NCBI GenBank assembly: GCA_009869945.1 | Contig: WIXG01000660.1 | Location: forward strand, 1-28,365 | DNA from: Mesaphorura yosii | Lineage: Eukaryota; Arthropoda; Collembola; Poduromorpha; Tullbergiidae | Length of the DNA stretch: 28,365 nucleotides | Direction of reading: 5' to 3' | Shown: piece by piece, positions 8,574-18,608 of the stretch | Numbering within the stretch: the stretch's first letter is position 1 | How the letters are laid out: the number at the start of each line of letters is the position of its first letter | The notes under the pieces: generated by a model | Told to the model about the DNA's origin: nothing | The model's database searches: none | Seen by the model: only the letters and a program-made list of their open reading frames with translations | Program-made: the position numbers and the translations under genes

Positions 8574-9760
8574 CTAGTGCGCGGGTAAATCGACAGAAGT
8601 AGCGACGAATTTGTACGACGCCATCGCAATCGCAGCGTGAGGGTGTTCATGGTCGTGGTCATGACAGTCACCGTGATCGTGGTCATGTTCATGAGGAACG
8701 ATGTTCATGAAGAGAGACATTCCGACCAGCCCCACAGTGACGCTGACGAATTGGATGAGCCCCGCCCATTGCACGGTCTTCAGTCCGCTCGACCTCCGCT
8801 CCCTCTCTCGGCTCAGAATTTCAAAGAATACGATGTACAGAATCGTCCCTGTAGCGAACCCCTGCGAAATGCATGTAAATCACGGTTAATTGATAATTAT
8901 CTTTGAATAAACCTCAAGCCTGTTCTTCACGCCTACGCTTTACCTGAATAATGCTGACGGCAAGCCCTTTCGGCTCGTCCTCCGACGAGATGGAGCTCCC
9001 GATAGCGATGCCGATCGAAGACAGCGTCGAGAAGATTAAAATAGTTGGGAGGACGGCGCGGAATTTCGCTCCTGACGCACACAGCTGCATACCCACACAA
9101 AAGGAGACGAGGAATTCGTGCGGGGCGATGGCACCAAACATAAACCACAGGCCAGAAGAGTCCTGAAATGCAAAAGCAGACCAACTTGCGAACTGCCCGC
9201 CATCTGAATTTTCCTTGCTTTATCCTTACCTCGACTCCCACCGCTATCCCTTCCATGACTCCGTGGAAGGACAGCGCGAGGAGGGCTATGATTGACAGCA
9301 GTCTGGCGGTTGCCGGAAGGACGCCTTGGGCGTCTTCTTCGATAAGATCGTTCTTCGAAGTCTCCGATTCATTTTCGTGACTGTGGCTGTGGGCGTGCCC
9401 AGGCACCGAAGCCCCTCCCAGCAGCAAGTGGGCGACTTCTTCGACGAAATAAAGTAACACGAAACCCGACAGCGTGAGCGTTTCGGCTAGCGGAAAGTGT
9501 TCGTCGAGAGTTTCCCAGATGCTTGCAATGCCCGCGAGGGACTCCCGATTTTCCGGCAGCATGTGGCAGATCGCTGTGGTCAGCAGGACGCCAGCACCGA
9601 AGCAAGATAGGATTGTCAGAAACACGTGATACCCGGATTTCGCCATGAGGGCACTCCACGACTTGACTCTTGGCAGGGCAAAGAAAGGGAGGAGCCCGAG
9701 TAAGAGGGAAATTACAAACAGCAGGGACATGACGAGCCATTTCTCACTGGAAATCGCCAT
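8574..9760 (-). CDS. ZIP zinc/iron transporter (SLC39, ZIP1/2/3-like), 345 aa
   Basis: Brings zinc or related divalent metals into the cytosol across the plasma or an organelle membrane. Exons on the minus strand are 9760-9230, 9162-8944 and 8861-8574. The introns (67 and 82 bp) are GT-AG and both lie between codons; lengths sum to 346 codons including stop. Start chosen at MAISSEKWLV: it has a good context (AGAATGG), and CTTGGCAG just upstream looks like the acceptor of a 5' UTR intron. Features: several membrane segments; a cytoplasmic loop with HAHSHSHEN; TM4 SFHGVMEGIAVGVE, with the metal-site H166 and E170; TM5 with PHEF (H192-E193). The unusual part is the C-terminus: after the last membrane span a His/Asp-rich segment (about 20 residues, starting PHEHDHDHGDCHDHDH) is followed by a further 20 or so residues, whereas ZIP1-3 proteins usually end soon after TM8. 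Confidence 0.9.
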
Positions 9761-10654
9761 TCTTTCTGCCAAGGTAAATGAAATTGAATTCCGCGCACAT
9801 TCAAAATTTGAGATCATTCGCTTCAGTTTACGGCTGATTCAACGTACAACGGAAGTTCAAAGGTCGAAGCCTATGAACCCGTGAATTTTGCGATTACCTG
9901 AGCTGAAATTGGTGAACAAAGAGGAGCGTCAAACGCCGGGCAGCAGACAAAGGACCAGATGACAAGAAATTAGTGAACTTGGTGCAAAAATTGTCCTTCG
10001 ACCATACAATCAGAACGATTACAAGGCGTTCAGTGTGGCTGGGCGTTCCGTGCGCAAAAGGTTTTATACTACTGAATTTTTACATTCATATTGAGCATTG
10101 CACAGTTGGCGATTCAAAGGTCGTACTCAAGTTCGTATCCAGACAGGCTTGACGGATTGAACCAACGGCACTTGACGAGATGGGGAGAACCAATCTGCGT
10201 GCCGTTCCAGCTGATAAGTGAAATAAAGCGAAAAAGCCTGCTTAATTCGGAGGACTGATAAAGCTGTTTTTGTTGCCGCAATCAATCATTAAATCGTGCA
10301 AACGTAACAACAGCACCAACACCTGAATATTGAGGAGCAGGGTAATGTAAGGTTGGTTGGGTAATTGCCGCATTGCGCCATTTTCATGTTCGCCAATTAT
10401 GTCATTACAATCTCTGTAAATATTAATGCTCTTTTAATTAAAGTGACTCACGCACCACACCAATTTTGGTTTGAGACTGACGAGGAATAATGACAAAGCT
10501 TTTCTTAAGAGTACATTGATCTTCCCTTCAGGGAACCCAACAGTTCAAGAATTCTAGCGGTAGTTTTATGCTTTTCCCCCAATCTGGACTTGGACAGTTC
10601 TACGATTTGTGTTGCTTCTGGCATATTTCACATCTAATACTGTCCAACGGCCGC
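9761..10654. other. Intergenic spacer, promoter side of the ZIP gene
   Basis: About 0.9 kb, AT-rich, with no supported gene. The portion next to 9760 should hold the 5' UTR intron and promoter of the ZIP gene; I see no clear TATA box. Confidence 0.4.
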
Positions 10655-11539
10655 TCAGTACTTTGCCAAAATTGTGCACTCGTCCTTCGCTCCGAAACAT
10701 GACTCGAATATCGCCGCAGCTTGGAGCCCGACAGCCCGAAGTACAGCACTCGTTCTACCGATGTATCCGAACAGGTCACTGCAGAATTTGTCCAAATAAT
10801 CCACATGACTGATACTCTTGATGCTCAAGCTGAGGCCGTGGAGTCGATGTCCCGTGACCTCAGGAACCAAAGTTCCGTTCTCTCCGCTGCACCGCCACCG
10901 GTGCGACAGTTCGCTTGATGACTTTGCGCCTTTCCAATGCATTCAGGCTCATCTCAAATGTACGAGCACCCAAGGCTGCACAAAACCTGCGCCGTTGGTC
11001 CAAAGTGGTGTCAGGCTTAACACTTTCAAATACTTTCCCCAGGAATTCCATAGAAATGTGTTCCGGATTCAAATACGCCAGAACTTTGGCTACTGTGGCA
11101 GTTGATTTGTCAGTTTCCTCAATCTGAGGAAGCAACTTTAGCCGCTCTCCACTGGCAATGCCTGTTGGCGGTGCCCCAGGTGGTGCCAAGCTGCAGAAGG
11201 TGGTAATTACTTTTTCTGGGCAACCCAAAACAATGTTAATGACTGGTCCAAGACGCGCGACAGAAGGGATAGGTGATTCTGGATGTTGAACATACCTGCG
11301 ACTGCATTGAATTAATATCGATGAAGCACTTCAACGACGTCACAATCAAAGGCGGAGCTGAGCTGCAATGTCTTCAGAATTGCTTCGCCGTAGTGATCGT
11401 GGTTGAGCATTTTCATAATTCTTAGAACGTCCGCTGCTGGTGAACAAGGTGATAAAGGATGAGGCTCCACTTTTCCAGAGCGACCGGATCGCTCAGAACG
11501 AAGTCACGGATTATAATTAGTTCGCTCAATGCTAATGCA
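10655..11539 (-). pseudogene. Decayed protein-coding gene, unidentified (helical-repeat-like)
   Basis: Protein-like stretches on the minus strand lie in changing frames. From right to left: about 11539-11424 (ALSELIIIRDFVLSDPVALE, ending in a stop); about 11410-11310 (MLNHDHYGEAILKTLQLSSA); 11262-10860 (starting VARLGPVINIVLGCPEKVI, with MEFLGKVFESVKPDTTLDQR inside); and 10860-10655 (RLHGLSLSIKSISHVDYLDK). No start, splice sites or consistent frame joins them. Composition is that of amphipathic alpha-helices, as in HEAT-type repeat proteins. There is a faint resemblance to the C-terminal region of focadhesin, too weak to name it. An alternative is a real gene with small exons that I have not resolved, but the internal stops speak against this. 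Confidence 0.45.
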
Positions 11540-12660
11540 TGTAAAAGTGACGAGTAAGAAACACTGCTTTCCAATCACTAGAATTATGTTGCCCGTACTT
11601 TACCTCTGCCATTCAAATTAGCTGCTGCCACCATTTCTCAATCTTAAATTGCTTGAAGATTTGAGTCTGTAAGTTAGTTTTCGTCAAGCGGCTCGAAATA
11701 CTCCGGCTCTGCAGTTATTTGGAATGTCAAGCCTCGTGGTACGAATAAAATAAAGTGTCTCCATTTTATGAGCATGTTATTGTACTTGGTGCAGATGAGA
11801 ACATTCAGAGCTGACAACGCTGTTTGCATGCAAGCGTGCAATGTGCAGCACCACCATCATACGACTGGTCGAGCATTCACGACATTTCTCGTCTGACAGT
11901 CCATCAAATAATATTGACCGTTTTCTAAATTGCTGGGCTAGCTGATAGCATGACCTGACCAGAGTGAGAGATTATGCACAGACGTAACGCTTAAGATATG
12001 CTTCTCGAACAGTGTCCAGCGGGGCCAAAATGGGGGCCTATACCAAGAAATGTCTGGACCTCTTGCCCAAATTTCAACGCCCTCCCATGGAGAACGACGT
12101 CGGGCCTCGGCCACTGCCCGCTGCATAATAGTTCCTGGAATGACTGAATTCCACGAGCCACGCCGAAGTTCCTGTAATTGCTTCTCTCCAAATTATCTAC
12201 CGAATTAAAATCCGCAACAACGGCTTAGAAATGAGATACATTGGTCAATGGCTCGTATTTCAAGTATTTGCGAGTTGTAACTCTCAAGTACCCAATTGAC
12301 AATGAGCGGACAACTTAAATTACTCAATATAAAGCACATGACAATTGATCACAGCAGCTGTCCCGTGCGTTCATCAGAATCCATGTCTCATAAGTGAATC
12401 ACAGTCAACGCGCTATTTGCGTGGGTCACGACAGTTGACTGGCTCTGACTCACGAACCACGGTAATCGACTCATCTTCCAATTACTATGTGATTTTCCAT
12501 GTTTGCGTTTCTATTGACATAAATTCTGGCCGACGCCAACAATAAAAGCAGTGAACCGCATTCAAATGAGCAACTATTCTTCTCCACAGCAGCAGCAGCT
12601 TCGTACCGTGCGTGAGCGTGCATTTGCGTAACGCTTTTCATTCATTTCGTGCGGGGCAAT
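11540..12660. other. Intergenic spacer upstream of the DBH-like gene
   Basis: About 1.1 kb, AT-rich. Short overlapping minus-strand frames around 11940-12190 have a protein-like look but no start, splice signals or family match. AATAAAAG at 12541-12548 could act as a weak TATA box for the gene starting at 12661. Confidence 0.35.
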
Positions 12661-14770
12661 ATGAAAACGAGCATTCGGTTTCTTCGAGCTGCGCTTTGCG
12701 TGCTTTTCGCGGTACTTTCGCAGCATTTTACCGCATCTGAAGTAATTGACAGTCAAGGAAAATACGACCTCACCTGGGAAGTGAATTCGAACGGGGAATC
12801 CATCACGTTTAACATCGTCGTCGAAACGACGGGGTTCGTCGGCTTTGGAATTTCGCCAAATGGAAGTAAGAAAGATAACAGACAATACGACTGCATCGCC
12901 GTTTTTTAATTCCTCGCATTTCCTTGTACGTAGACATGCTTGGGTCCGACGTGATCATCGGCGGGGTGAACGACGATGGAACGAAGTACTTCTCAGATCG
13001 CCATGTGACTGGCTACTCCGAGCCCGTTGTCGATGCCAGTCAGGATTGGGAGGCGCTTTCCATACGACAAAATGCGACCCACACGACGCTTGTCGTTTCA
13101 AGACTGTTGGACACGTGTGACGATGACGATTTACCGATCACGGTAAGAAAAACAAAACTAAAACATGTAAAAGCCTTTTGCGAGTAATAGCGGGAATAAT
13201 TTGAATTCAAATTGTTGCAGTCAGATACGTTGAGGATCGTCTGGTCATACGGCACAATGGACAACACCGGGGCGGGTCACGGAAGAAATCGTGGGACCGT
13301 CTCGATCAACCTTCTCGACCCGCCAATGCCGCCTTTCGATGGGACGGGGTAAATATCTTTTTTGCATGATTGTATTTTCCTGCAGATTTATGGAAATTAG
13401 TACCCTTAGTTCGTATTATCGTATATGCTGGCAGACTGGACGTGTGGACAATCACGATGAACGCGACGATGCCCAGTCAGGAAACGACGTACTGGTGTTC
13501 CCTCCATAAAAGCCCTCCCAGCTACACCACAACGCGACAGGCAGTGGGATTCGACATCCGCTTGCCGACTCCTTCGGACGTTAGGCACACGCACCACCTC
13601 GTCGTCTTCCGATGCCGGGCTCCCGAGGGCGAGGACCCAGAAAGCACTTTCGGGCCGTACATCGGGCAGGAGGGCGGCGACTGCTTCAAGGACGAGCCGT
13701 ATACGGCCTTCCACCACCTCTGTAGAAACCCTATCTACGCTTGGGCCGTGGGAGGCAAGCTGATGGCCTTCCCCGACGACATTGGATTGCCAATCACGGA
13801 CGGCGGGCAGACGGAGTACATCATGGTCGAGATGCACTACGACAACCCTCAAGTCGAGACCGGCGTGCGTGTTACGAGCCTCCTGGAGGTATACAGTACG
13901 TCGGAGCCGCGGCCGATCGCAGCGCAGGTAGGCGTGTTGATGACCGAAATGAATTACTCCCACGTCATCCCGCCAAACCAACCGGCTTTCATGACGGTGG
14001 CCCACTGCTCCGCCGCGTGCACGTCCGACTTCATTCCCCCGACGGGGACCTTCATTTTCAACGTCCTCCTGCATGCCCACAAGGCGGGACGGAGCCTGAA
14101 GGTGCGGCACTGGCGCAACGGCGTCGAGCTGCCGTGGATCATCTCCGACGACCACTACGACTTTGACTTCCAGCAAAACCGACCACTGAAGGAACCCAGG
14201 CAAGTCCTGCCAGGCGACCAGCTGTCGGTTGAGTGCCTGACGGACACGACAGGGCGGGGCGGGAATGTCACGCTGGCGGGCTACGGCACGATGGAGGAAA
14301 TGTGCCAGGTCATATTTTATACTTATCCGAGCGGGTCGTGGGGCTCCTGCTCCAGTTGGCACGACCAGTCGAAATTTTTGGACCTCATCGGGCTCGAGGG
14401 GGTGGAATGGCCGAATTTGGTGGAGCCGGCGGTCATAACAGCGCCACCCGCCCTGGCGGGCACGCCCTATCTAGAATACCTGAATCGCCAGGTGAATTGG
14501 ACGACAGAGTTCATTGCCGAGCTGCAGCAGAAGACGAGGTACTCGGACCAAGTGCAGGTGTGCGCCTCGCAGCTGATGCCCGTGGGCTACCCGCAGGCGC
14601 CCGATTACGCCCCCGAAGACAGGTGCGCCGGACCCCCGACGACCACGACCCAACGCCCGACGACCACGACCCAAAAGTCAGGCGGCAGCACGGCGCGACC
14701 GCCTGCTCTAGTTGGCTACAGCCAATATATCTTTTCATTTTTACTGGGGTTCATTCTGATGAAATATTAA
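12661..14770 (+). CDS. DBH-like monooxygenase (MOXD1-like copper type II monooxygenase), 625 aa
   Basis: Ascorbate-dependent copper monooxygenase of the dopamine-beta-hydroxylase/PHM family, secretory pathway; substrate unknown. Exons are 12661-12865, 12934-13142, 13221-13348 and 13435-14770. The introns are 68, 78 and 86 bp, GT-AG, with phases 1, 0 and 2; the sum is 626 codons. A signal peptide (MKTSIRFLRAALCVLFAVLS) leads to a DOMON domain (about residues 30-175, with GFVGFGISPNG). The two-part copper catalytic domain follows, starting near TTYWC. Expected copper ligands are present: HH at 234-235 (HTHHLVVF), a His at 315 (EMHYDNP), HxH at 394/396 (LLHAHKAG) and Met 470 (MEEMC). The C-terminus has a Thr-rich linker (PTTTTQRPTTTTQ) and ends in a hydrophobic tail (YIFSFLLGFILMKY), suggesting a GPI or membrane anchor. 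All motifs are intact, so it should be active. Confidence 0.9.
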
Positions 14771-14835
14771 TGATTAATGCTAATGTTTGTGACATGACCA
14801 TAGCGATTATTGCTTTTGTTCTCGATGTTGAGGCT

Positions 14836-14841
14836 ATTAAA
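14836..14841 (+). terminator. Probable poly(A) signal ATTAAA of the DBH-like gene
   Basis: ATTAAA 66 bp after the stop codon at 14768-14770; no AATAAA is nearer. Confidence 0.4.
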
Positions 14842-14892
14842 ATCTGCCACTATAAAATCTAAATGCTTTCGGAGCACAGTTATAGCGTAAAG

Positions 14893-15283
14893 GTAAAGCC
14901 GGCTCGGGCTTTCCGGCCCGTCTCGACAAGATCTTCTCGTTTTGGACGCTGATGCACGACCGCGAGTACTGCGGCTCCATCGCCAAGATAGTGGAGCTGC
15001 TGGCACCTGGCGGGCGCGCTTCCTTCAGCATCGTACATGTTCAACTCGAGCGAGGGCGCGGCTGCAAGCGGCATCTTCGACGAATTCGGGGGGCATCTGC
15101 ACACGCCTGAGTGGCCGCCCCGAGCGATGACACGGACTTCAAAACCTTTCTGGAGGGGCGGGCTTAAAGATTCAGTCGGCTGAGGCGGTCCCGTTCAAGC
15201 ATACATTCGCAAAGGAGAAGGATGCGGCGGAGTGTTCCTTTGCCGTCGACCCGCAGTCGCTCGAGACGAGAGGGCACTTGTAG
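14893..15283 (+). pseudogene. SAM-dependent methyltransferase relic, JH acid methyltransferase-like
   Basis: A 3'-half fragment of a class I methyltransferase. It reads RLDKIFSFWTLMHDREYCGS then IAKIVELLAPGGRASF, resembling the FDK-FSF---HW---------I--LL-PGG block of juvenile hormone acid methyltransferases. The frame then changes near 15038 (FNSSEGAAASGIFDEFGGHL) and again near 15160. The last part is GLKIQSAEAVPFKHTF to SLETRGHL, with TAG at 15281-15283. The SAM-binding N-terminal half, with its Gly-rich loop, is absent, and no splice acceptor brings it in. The conserved HW after FSF is lost. It lies directly behind the DBH-like gene. The assignment to the JHAMT family, rather than another methyltransferase, is tentative. 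Confidence 0.5.
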
Positions 15284-15404
15284 GGCAGTTGGCAGGGTCT
15301 TATGTCATGGAATTAACGAGCGGGAGACTATTCTCTGGCCACGTAGCCTTCTAAAATTGCTTTAAAGGAAATTGCGCTGTTCGGCGCGAATTCTATTCAC
15401 ACAT

Positions 15405-15410
15405 TTTATT
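15405..15410 (-). terminator. Poly(A) signal AATAAA of the MFS gene
   Basis: AATAAA on the minus strand (15410-15405), 67 bp past the stop at 15477. It supports the transcript ending here although the protein is short. Confidence 0.6.
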
Positions 15411-15476
15411 CGGCTAACCAATCAGATGCGAGTCAGCCACAACCGACATTAAATTTCACGTAGGTGTTGCCCTCAC

Positions 15477-16568
15477 TCACTCCATGTTACCGATGGCGCG
15501 GTAGAAAGGGTAAATGGCAAAACTGGCGAGTGGGAGCCAGCCCAGTCCATCACCCACTCGACTCTCGTGCTGCAGGTCCCAAAGCATCCCGAATACTCCG
15601 CAAGTCACGTCGTACACGTCCAGCCCCGTTCCTGTGATGGACAGCAGTGGCTCACCTCCAAACTTCATGAACAGTATGGGCATGTAGATGGGAAACATCA
15701 CATACAAAACCCCAATGATCTTAGAGGTGAGGTGAGGGTCAAGGGAAGGCAGCCCGTCGACTGACTTGGCGACTTCAAGGGCGTACGAAAGGAAGATTCT
15801 CACCCCATCTAAGAAGTAGAATGCAAGGAGGGCAACACTCAAGGCAAGAGGTCTTAGCACTGACCTCACGCTCAACTTGGTGGTCGTCCTCACACGACTG
15901 CCTCCGATGCTCGTTTCGATTCGTTCCACCTCTGACGCAATTGCCCCATCCTCGTCCTCCGTCGAAACACCACGGAGCCATGCCAATGCCTTGAAAGCCT
16001 CCTCCTTGGCCCCACGCATGAGGAGGGAACGCGGTGAGTCTGGTGTGTAATTCAGAATGCAGATGATGAGAAGAGTTCCTTTGAATAAATACCAAAACTT
16101 CCAGGAAGGGCATGTCCAGGTTTCCCAAGTCAAAAGCAGCAAATTTGCAAAGAATGAGCTGCTCACGCCTTCCTTGGTCACTTGCATTAAGTCCTCGACC
16201 CCTACGCTGATGTACCGCGGCAGAATGTTGGGAACCAGGCCACCAACCACACAGCTCAGGACACGTCCGGAGAGTGGGCATAAACTGGAAGTGATTACAA
16301 CCACCAGCAGAGCACCGCCGTACAAGAAGGGCGTCCACTTTCGGCCAAGGCGCATGGCAAACGTTGCAGCGAGATATCCAGCGTAGAACGCAACCGCATG
16401 GGTCCAAACCTGGGACTCGATTGAGAGTTCAGGGTATCGCACGTCAGGAGTGAGTTCGGTGAGTGTGCGAATGAGGAAGCTCCCGAGACTTGTCACCAAA
16501 AATGACTTCAGTACTGACACATAGCCTGAATCGGTGACTTCTGGGCGGTTGTCCCCCGTCAAGGCCAT
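15477..16568 (-). CDS. MFS sugar transporter-like protein (SLC2/Tret1-like), short, 363 aa
   Basis: Membrane carrier of the major facilitator superfamily, probably for hexose or trehalose. Start at MALTGDNRPEV, the first ATG of the frame, with context CACGATGG. Single exon. Landmarks: YVSVLKSFLVTSLGSFL (TM1); MRLGRKW for the G-R-(K/R) loop motif between TM2 and TM3; PRYISVGVEDLM where the family has vYisEi; and TPDSPRSLLMRGAKEEAFKA for the PESPRWLL-KG---EA motif after TM6. The second half continues to GLGWLPLASFAIYPFYRAIG, corresponding to about TM10, and then stops. Family members are 450-500 aa with 12 membrane spans, so the last two spans and the E-P motif region are missing. GTGAGT overlaps the stop (GGAGTGAGTGAG), so a lost downstream exon is conceivable. 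The Trp of PESPRW is Ser here. It is either a truncated, possibly non-transporting copy or a recent pseudogene. Confidence 0.65.
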   Translation of the reverse strand: MALTGDNRPEVTDSGYVSVLKSFLVTSLGSFLIRTLTELTPDVRYPELSIESQVWTHAVAFYAGYLAATFAMRLGRKWTPFLYGGALLVVVITSSLCPLSGRVLSCVVGGLVPNILPRYISVGVEDLMQVTKEGVSSSFFANLLLLTWETWTCPSWKFWYLFKGTLLIICILNYTPDSPRSLLMRGAKEEAFKALAWLRGVSTEDEDGAIASEVERIETSIGGSRVRTTTKLSVRSVLRPLALSVALLAFYFLDGVRIFLSYALEVAKSVDGLPSLDPHLTSKIIGVLYVMFPIYMPILFMKFGGEPLLSITGTGLDVYDVTCGVFGMLWDLQHESRVGDGLGWLPLASFAIYPFYRAIGNME

Positions 16569-18099
16569 CGTGGCGAATCGCGAATTGCGTCCTTGGCTGA
16601 TATTCACAAGCGCGAAATATATGTACAGACTCAGCTTACACTACAAAAGGGCAAAAACGTAATGAACGACTGTCAGCTCTCCGCGTATGCCGTTCACGCT
16701 TATCTTATCAGTAATGCGTCATGGGTACAAACAGGACCAAACTGGTAGGGAATACTACGAATTCTTCTAAGATTAATTTTTTATTAATAAATTCCTAATT
16801 ATAAGCCCACGTTAAATTATGCAATGCTTCCCATTCGTAGTCTGGGCCTGGACCCGGACCCCAAACCCCTGAATCTCATTCAGGCTCTTTTTATTTGTGT
16901 CTGGTACGTTGTAGCCTAACTGTTCCAAAGAATTTTGTAATGCTGGAGCACAGCACTGTGGGACGGAATAAGTAAAAAAAATGGAATAAAAGGGGGTACA
17001 GGATACCACTATACAGTAAATTGCAATTGACTACACTAATTAAGAGGCGTGGATGGTAAAAATTTCATCAAAATCTATCCACCCCTGTCCTCGATATCGC
17101 TATTTGAAGATTTGTTCCTCAAGGGAATGTCAATGGCAGTTACGAAGTTTGCGATTGCCTGAGCTTGCCGATCTTCCAAAAAATTCCAAAATCACAATTC
17201 TATCGTATTGGTCATTGTGTATCAAAATCCATCCCGCCGTATCCCCGGCCCTTATCTCCCTGAGTTACAGTAAGGCAGAGGTCTGAATGTGATTTAGTCT
17301 TTGTTTCGATTTTTTATATGGATAAATTACAAGGTGAGTGGTTACTAAGTATTACGCGGAACTTTTAAAATAGAATTTTCGCCAAAACAGCGTTATACTA
17401 TCTGAAAGTGCACACTGCCCTCGCAATTTAAGTGACTGACTTATGTTCAAGATTTCAATTTAATAGCTAGTGCTTAGTGTTCATTAGTTTTACATCATGG
17501 AAACAAATATAAATATGTGTGACCGCCTTTTCTGCTAGAAATAACGCATCCCGCCAGCAGAACTTAAATGTACATGTACCCCGGGGGACGCAAAACACGG
17601 GCGTTCGAGTCCGTCTCCTGTCGAATTTTTGCATTTTTTAGGACTCAAAACTGATGCAAAATGATGCTCAACTTGACATGCCTGGACACTTTCTTGCATA
17701 ATTAGTTAACTGTCGAGATAATTGAGAATTAGCGGGATGCGTTTTGAGACAGAATAGCAGGAGTTTGTACGAGAAAAAAGGCTGCTTTGCCAGCTTCCCT
17801 CTAGTTCCATCTTATCGTTTGAAAGAAAGAGCAAGTTTAGGATTAGGATAAATGGCCCAAAAAACAAGCTTATGGGATTCTGATCATTTACATTCCAATG
17901 AAGAGAACTTCCACAGATAACCCAGAACTATCTCCAATATTAAATGCTTTCCATCATATGTTAATTTGCATATTTGATTACGCTTATTGAATTGAATATG
18001 TATTGCAAATGAATGTAATGCAATTATATGTACTCATTGGGCCACAAGGTCAACCGGTCAATGGGTAGGGCAGGAAAATGGGTTTAAGTGTCGCTGCAT
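16569..18099. other. AT-rich intergenic region
   Basis: About 1.5 kb without a supported gene. It contains the inverted-repeat-bounded segment at 17544-17742 and a stray tRNA B-box-like GTTCGAGTCC at 17603-17612 with no cloverleaf around it. Confidence 0.5.
17544..17742. repeat. Segment bounded by a perfect 11-bp inverted repeat (possible MITE)
   Basis: ACGCATCCCGC at 17544-17554 and its exact complement GCGGGATGCGT at 17732-17742. CTGCTA occurs just outside both arms in inverted orientation, so the arms may be longer but degenerate. No clear target-site duplication is visible, and the interior carries no gene. Confidence 0.4.
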
Positions 18100-18321
18100 T
18101 TAAATCCATTTTTGCCAGAGAAAATAGTCGTTCGTGGCGTCACATGCTGTGAGCATCGAAACCCCGGCCCCTGTCACATTCGACACTGCTTTGGCGCAAC
18201 GCCCCGAGACCGTGTGTACGAGCAGGAACTTGCCACTGTTGGAACTCGCATCTCCATTAAACTCCCACCCGAACGAAGAATTGCTATGGTCCCCACAACA
18301 CAACAAATTATCATGCCTTGT
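18100..18321 (-). CDS. Orphan C-terminal exon of a ricin-B-like (beta-trefoil) lectin
   Basis: On the minus strand an acceptor TTTACATAG at 18330-18322 opens a 74-codon frame that starts between codons and ends TAA. It encodes FGWEFNGDASSNSGKFLLVH and then SGRCAKAVSNVTGAGVSMLT, ending in CDATNDYFLWQKWI. The SG-C-----------GA-V----C------WQ-W pattern is that of one beta-trefoil lectin repeat with its final QxW. No upstream exon is recognised to the right before zinc-finger gene 2, and no AATAAA follows closely. It is best read as a fragment left from a lectin gene, or as the last exon of a gene whose other exons are too short to see. Confidence 0.4.
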   Translation of the reverse strand, partial: TRHDNLLCCGDHSNSSFGWEFNGDASSNSGKFLLVHTVSGRCAKAVSNVTGAGVSMLTACDATNDYFLWQKWI

Positions 18322-18608
18322 CTATGTAAATGTCCTTGAATTACATTTTGTTGTCTAATTAAGGTATGTATGCAATAAACTGCATTTGTTCAGTCTGTTG
18401 ATCTTTGGCGTGAGCACTTTGGTCTTTCTTCCTTGGCTTCGTCCGCGACTTTCATCTATTTCATCTCGTCTCTGTTCTCGAGTCTTTAAATCTATTTTTC
18501 TATTCAATTGTCGCCTGTCACTGGCCCCTGTATGTCAATGGTCACAGTGTTTCGCCAGGATTCCTTGTGAAGTGCAACCGAAGCCTTCGAATTTCCGAGT
18601 TGACAACG
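18322..18608. other. Promoter side of zinc-finger gene 2
   Basis: About 290 bp of AT-rich spacer with no supported gene or TATA box. The ATG at 18609 is preceded in frame by open codons back to 18567 but by no other ATG. Confidence 0.35.

Noticed and set aside
11938..12191. Two overlapping minus-strand frames with protein-like composition (for example SWYRPPFWPRW).
   Set aside because: No start context, splice sites or recognisable family; neither frame is clearly the coding one.
13741..14166. Long alternative-frame and antisense open frames over the DBH-like, P450, lipase and zinc-finger exons.
   Set aside because: They are GC-rich shadow frames of genes with complete motif sets; none has a domain of its own.
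17590..17625. A tRNA-like B box (GTTCGAGTCC at 17603-17612), possible tRNA gene or SINE head.
   Set aside because: The flanks do not pair into a T-stem and no A box or acceptor stem is found at the expected distance.
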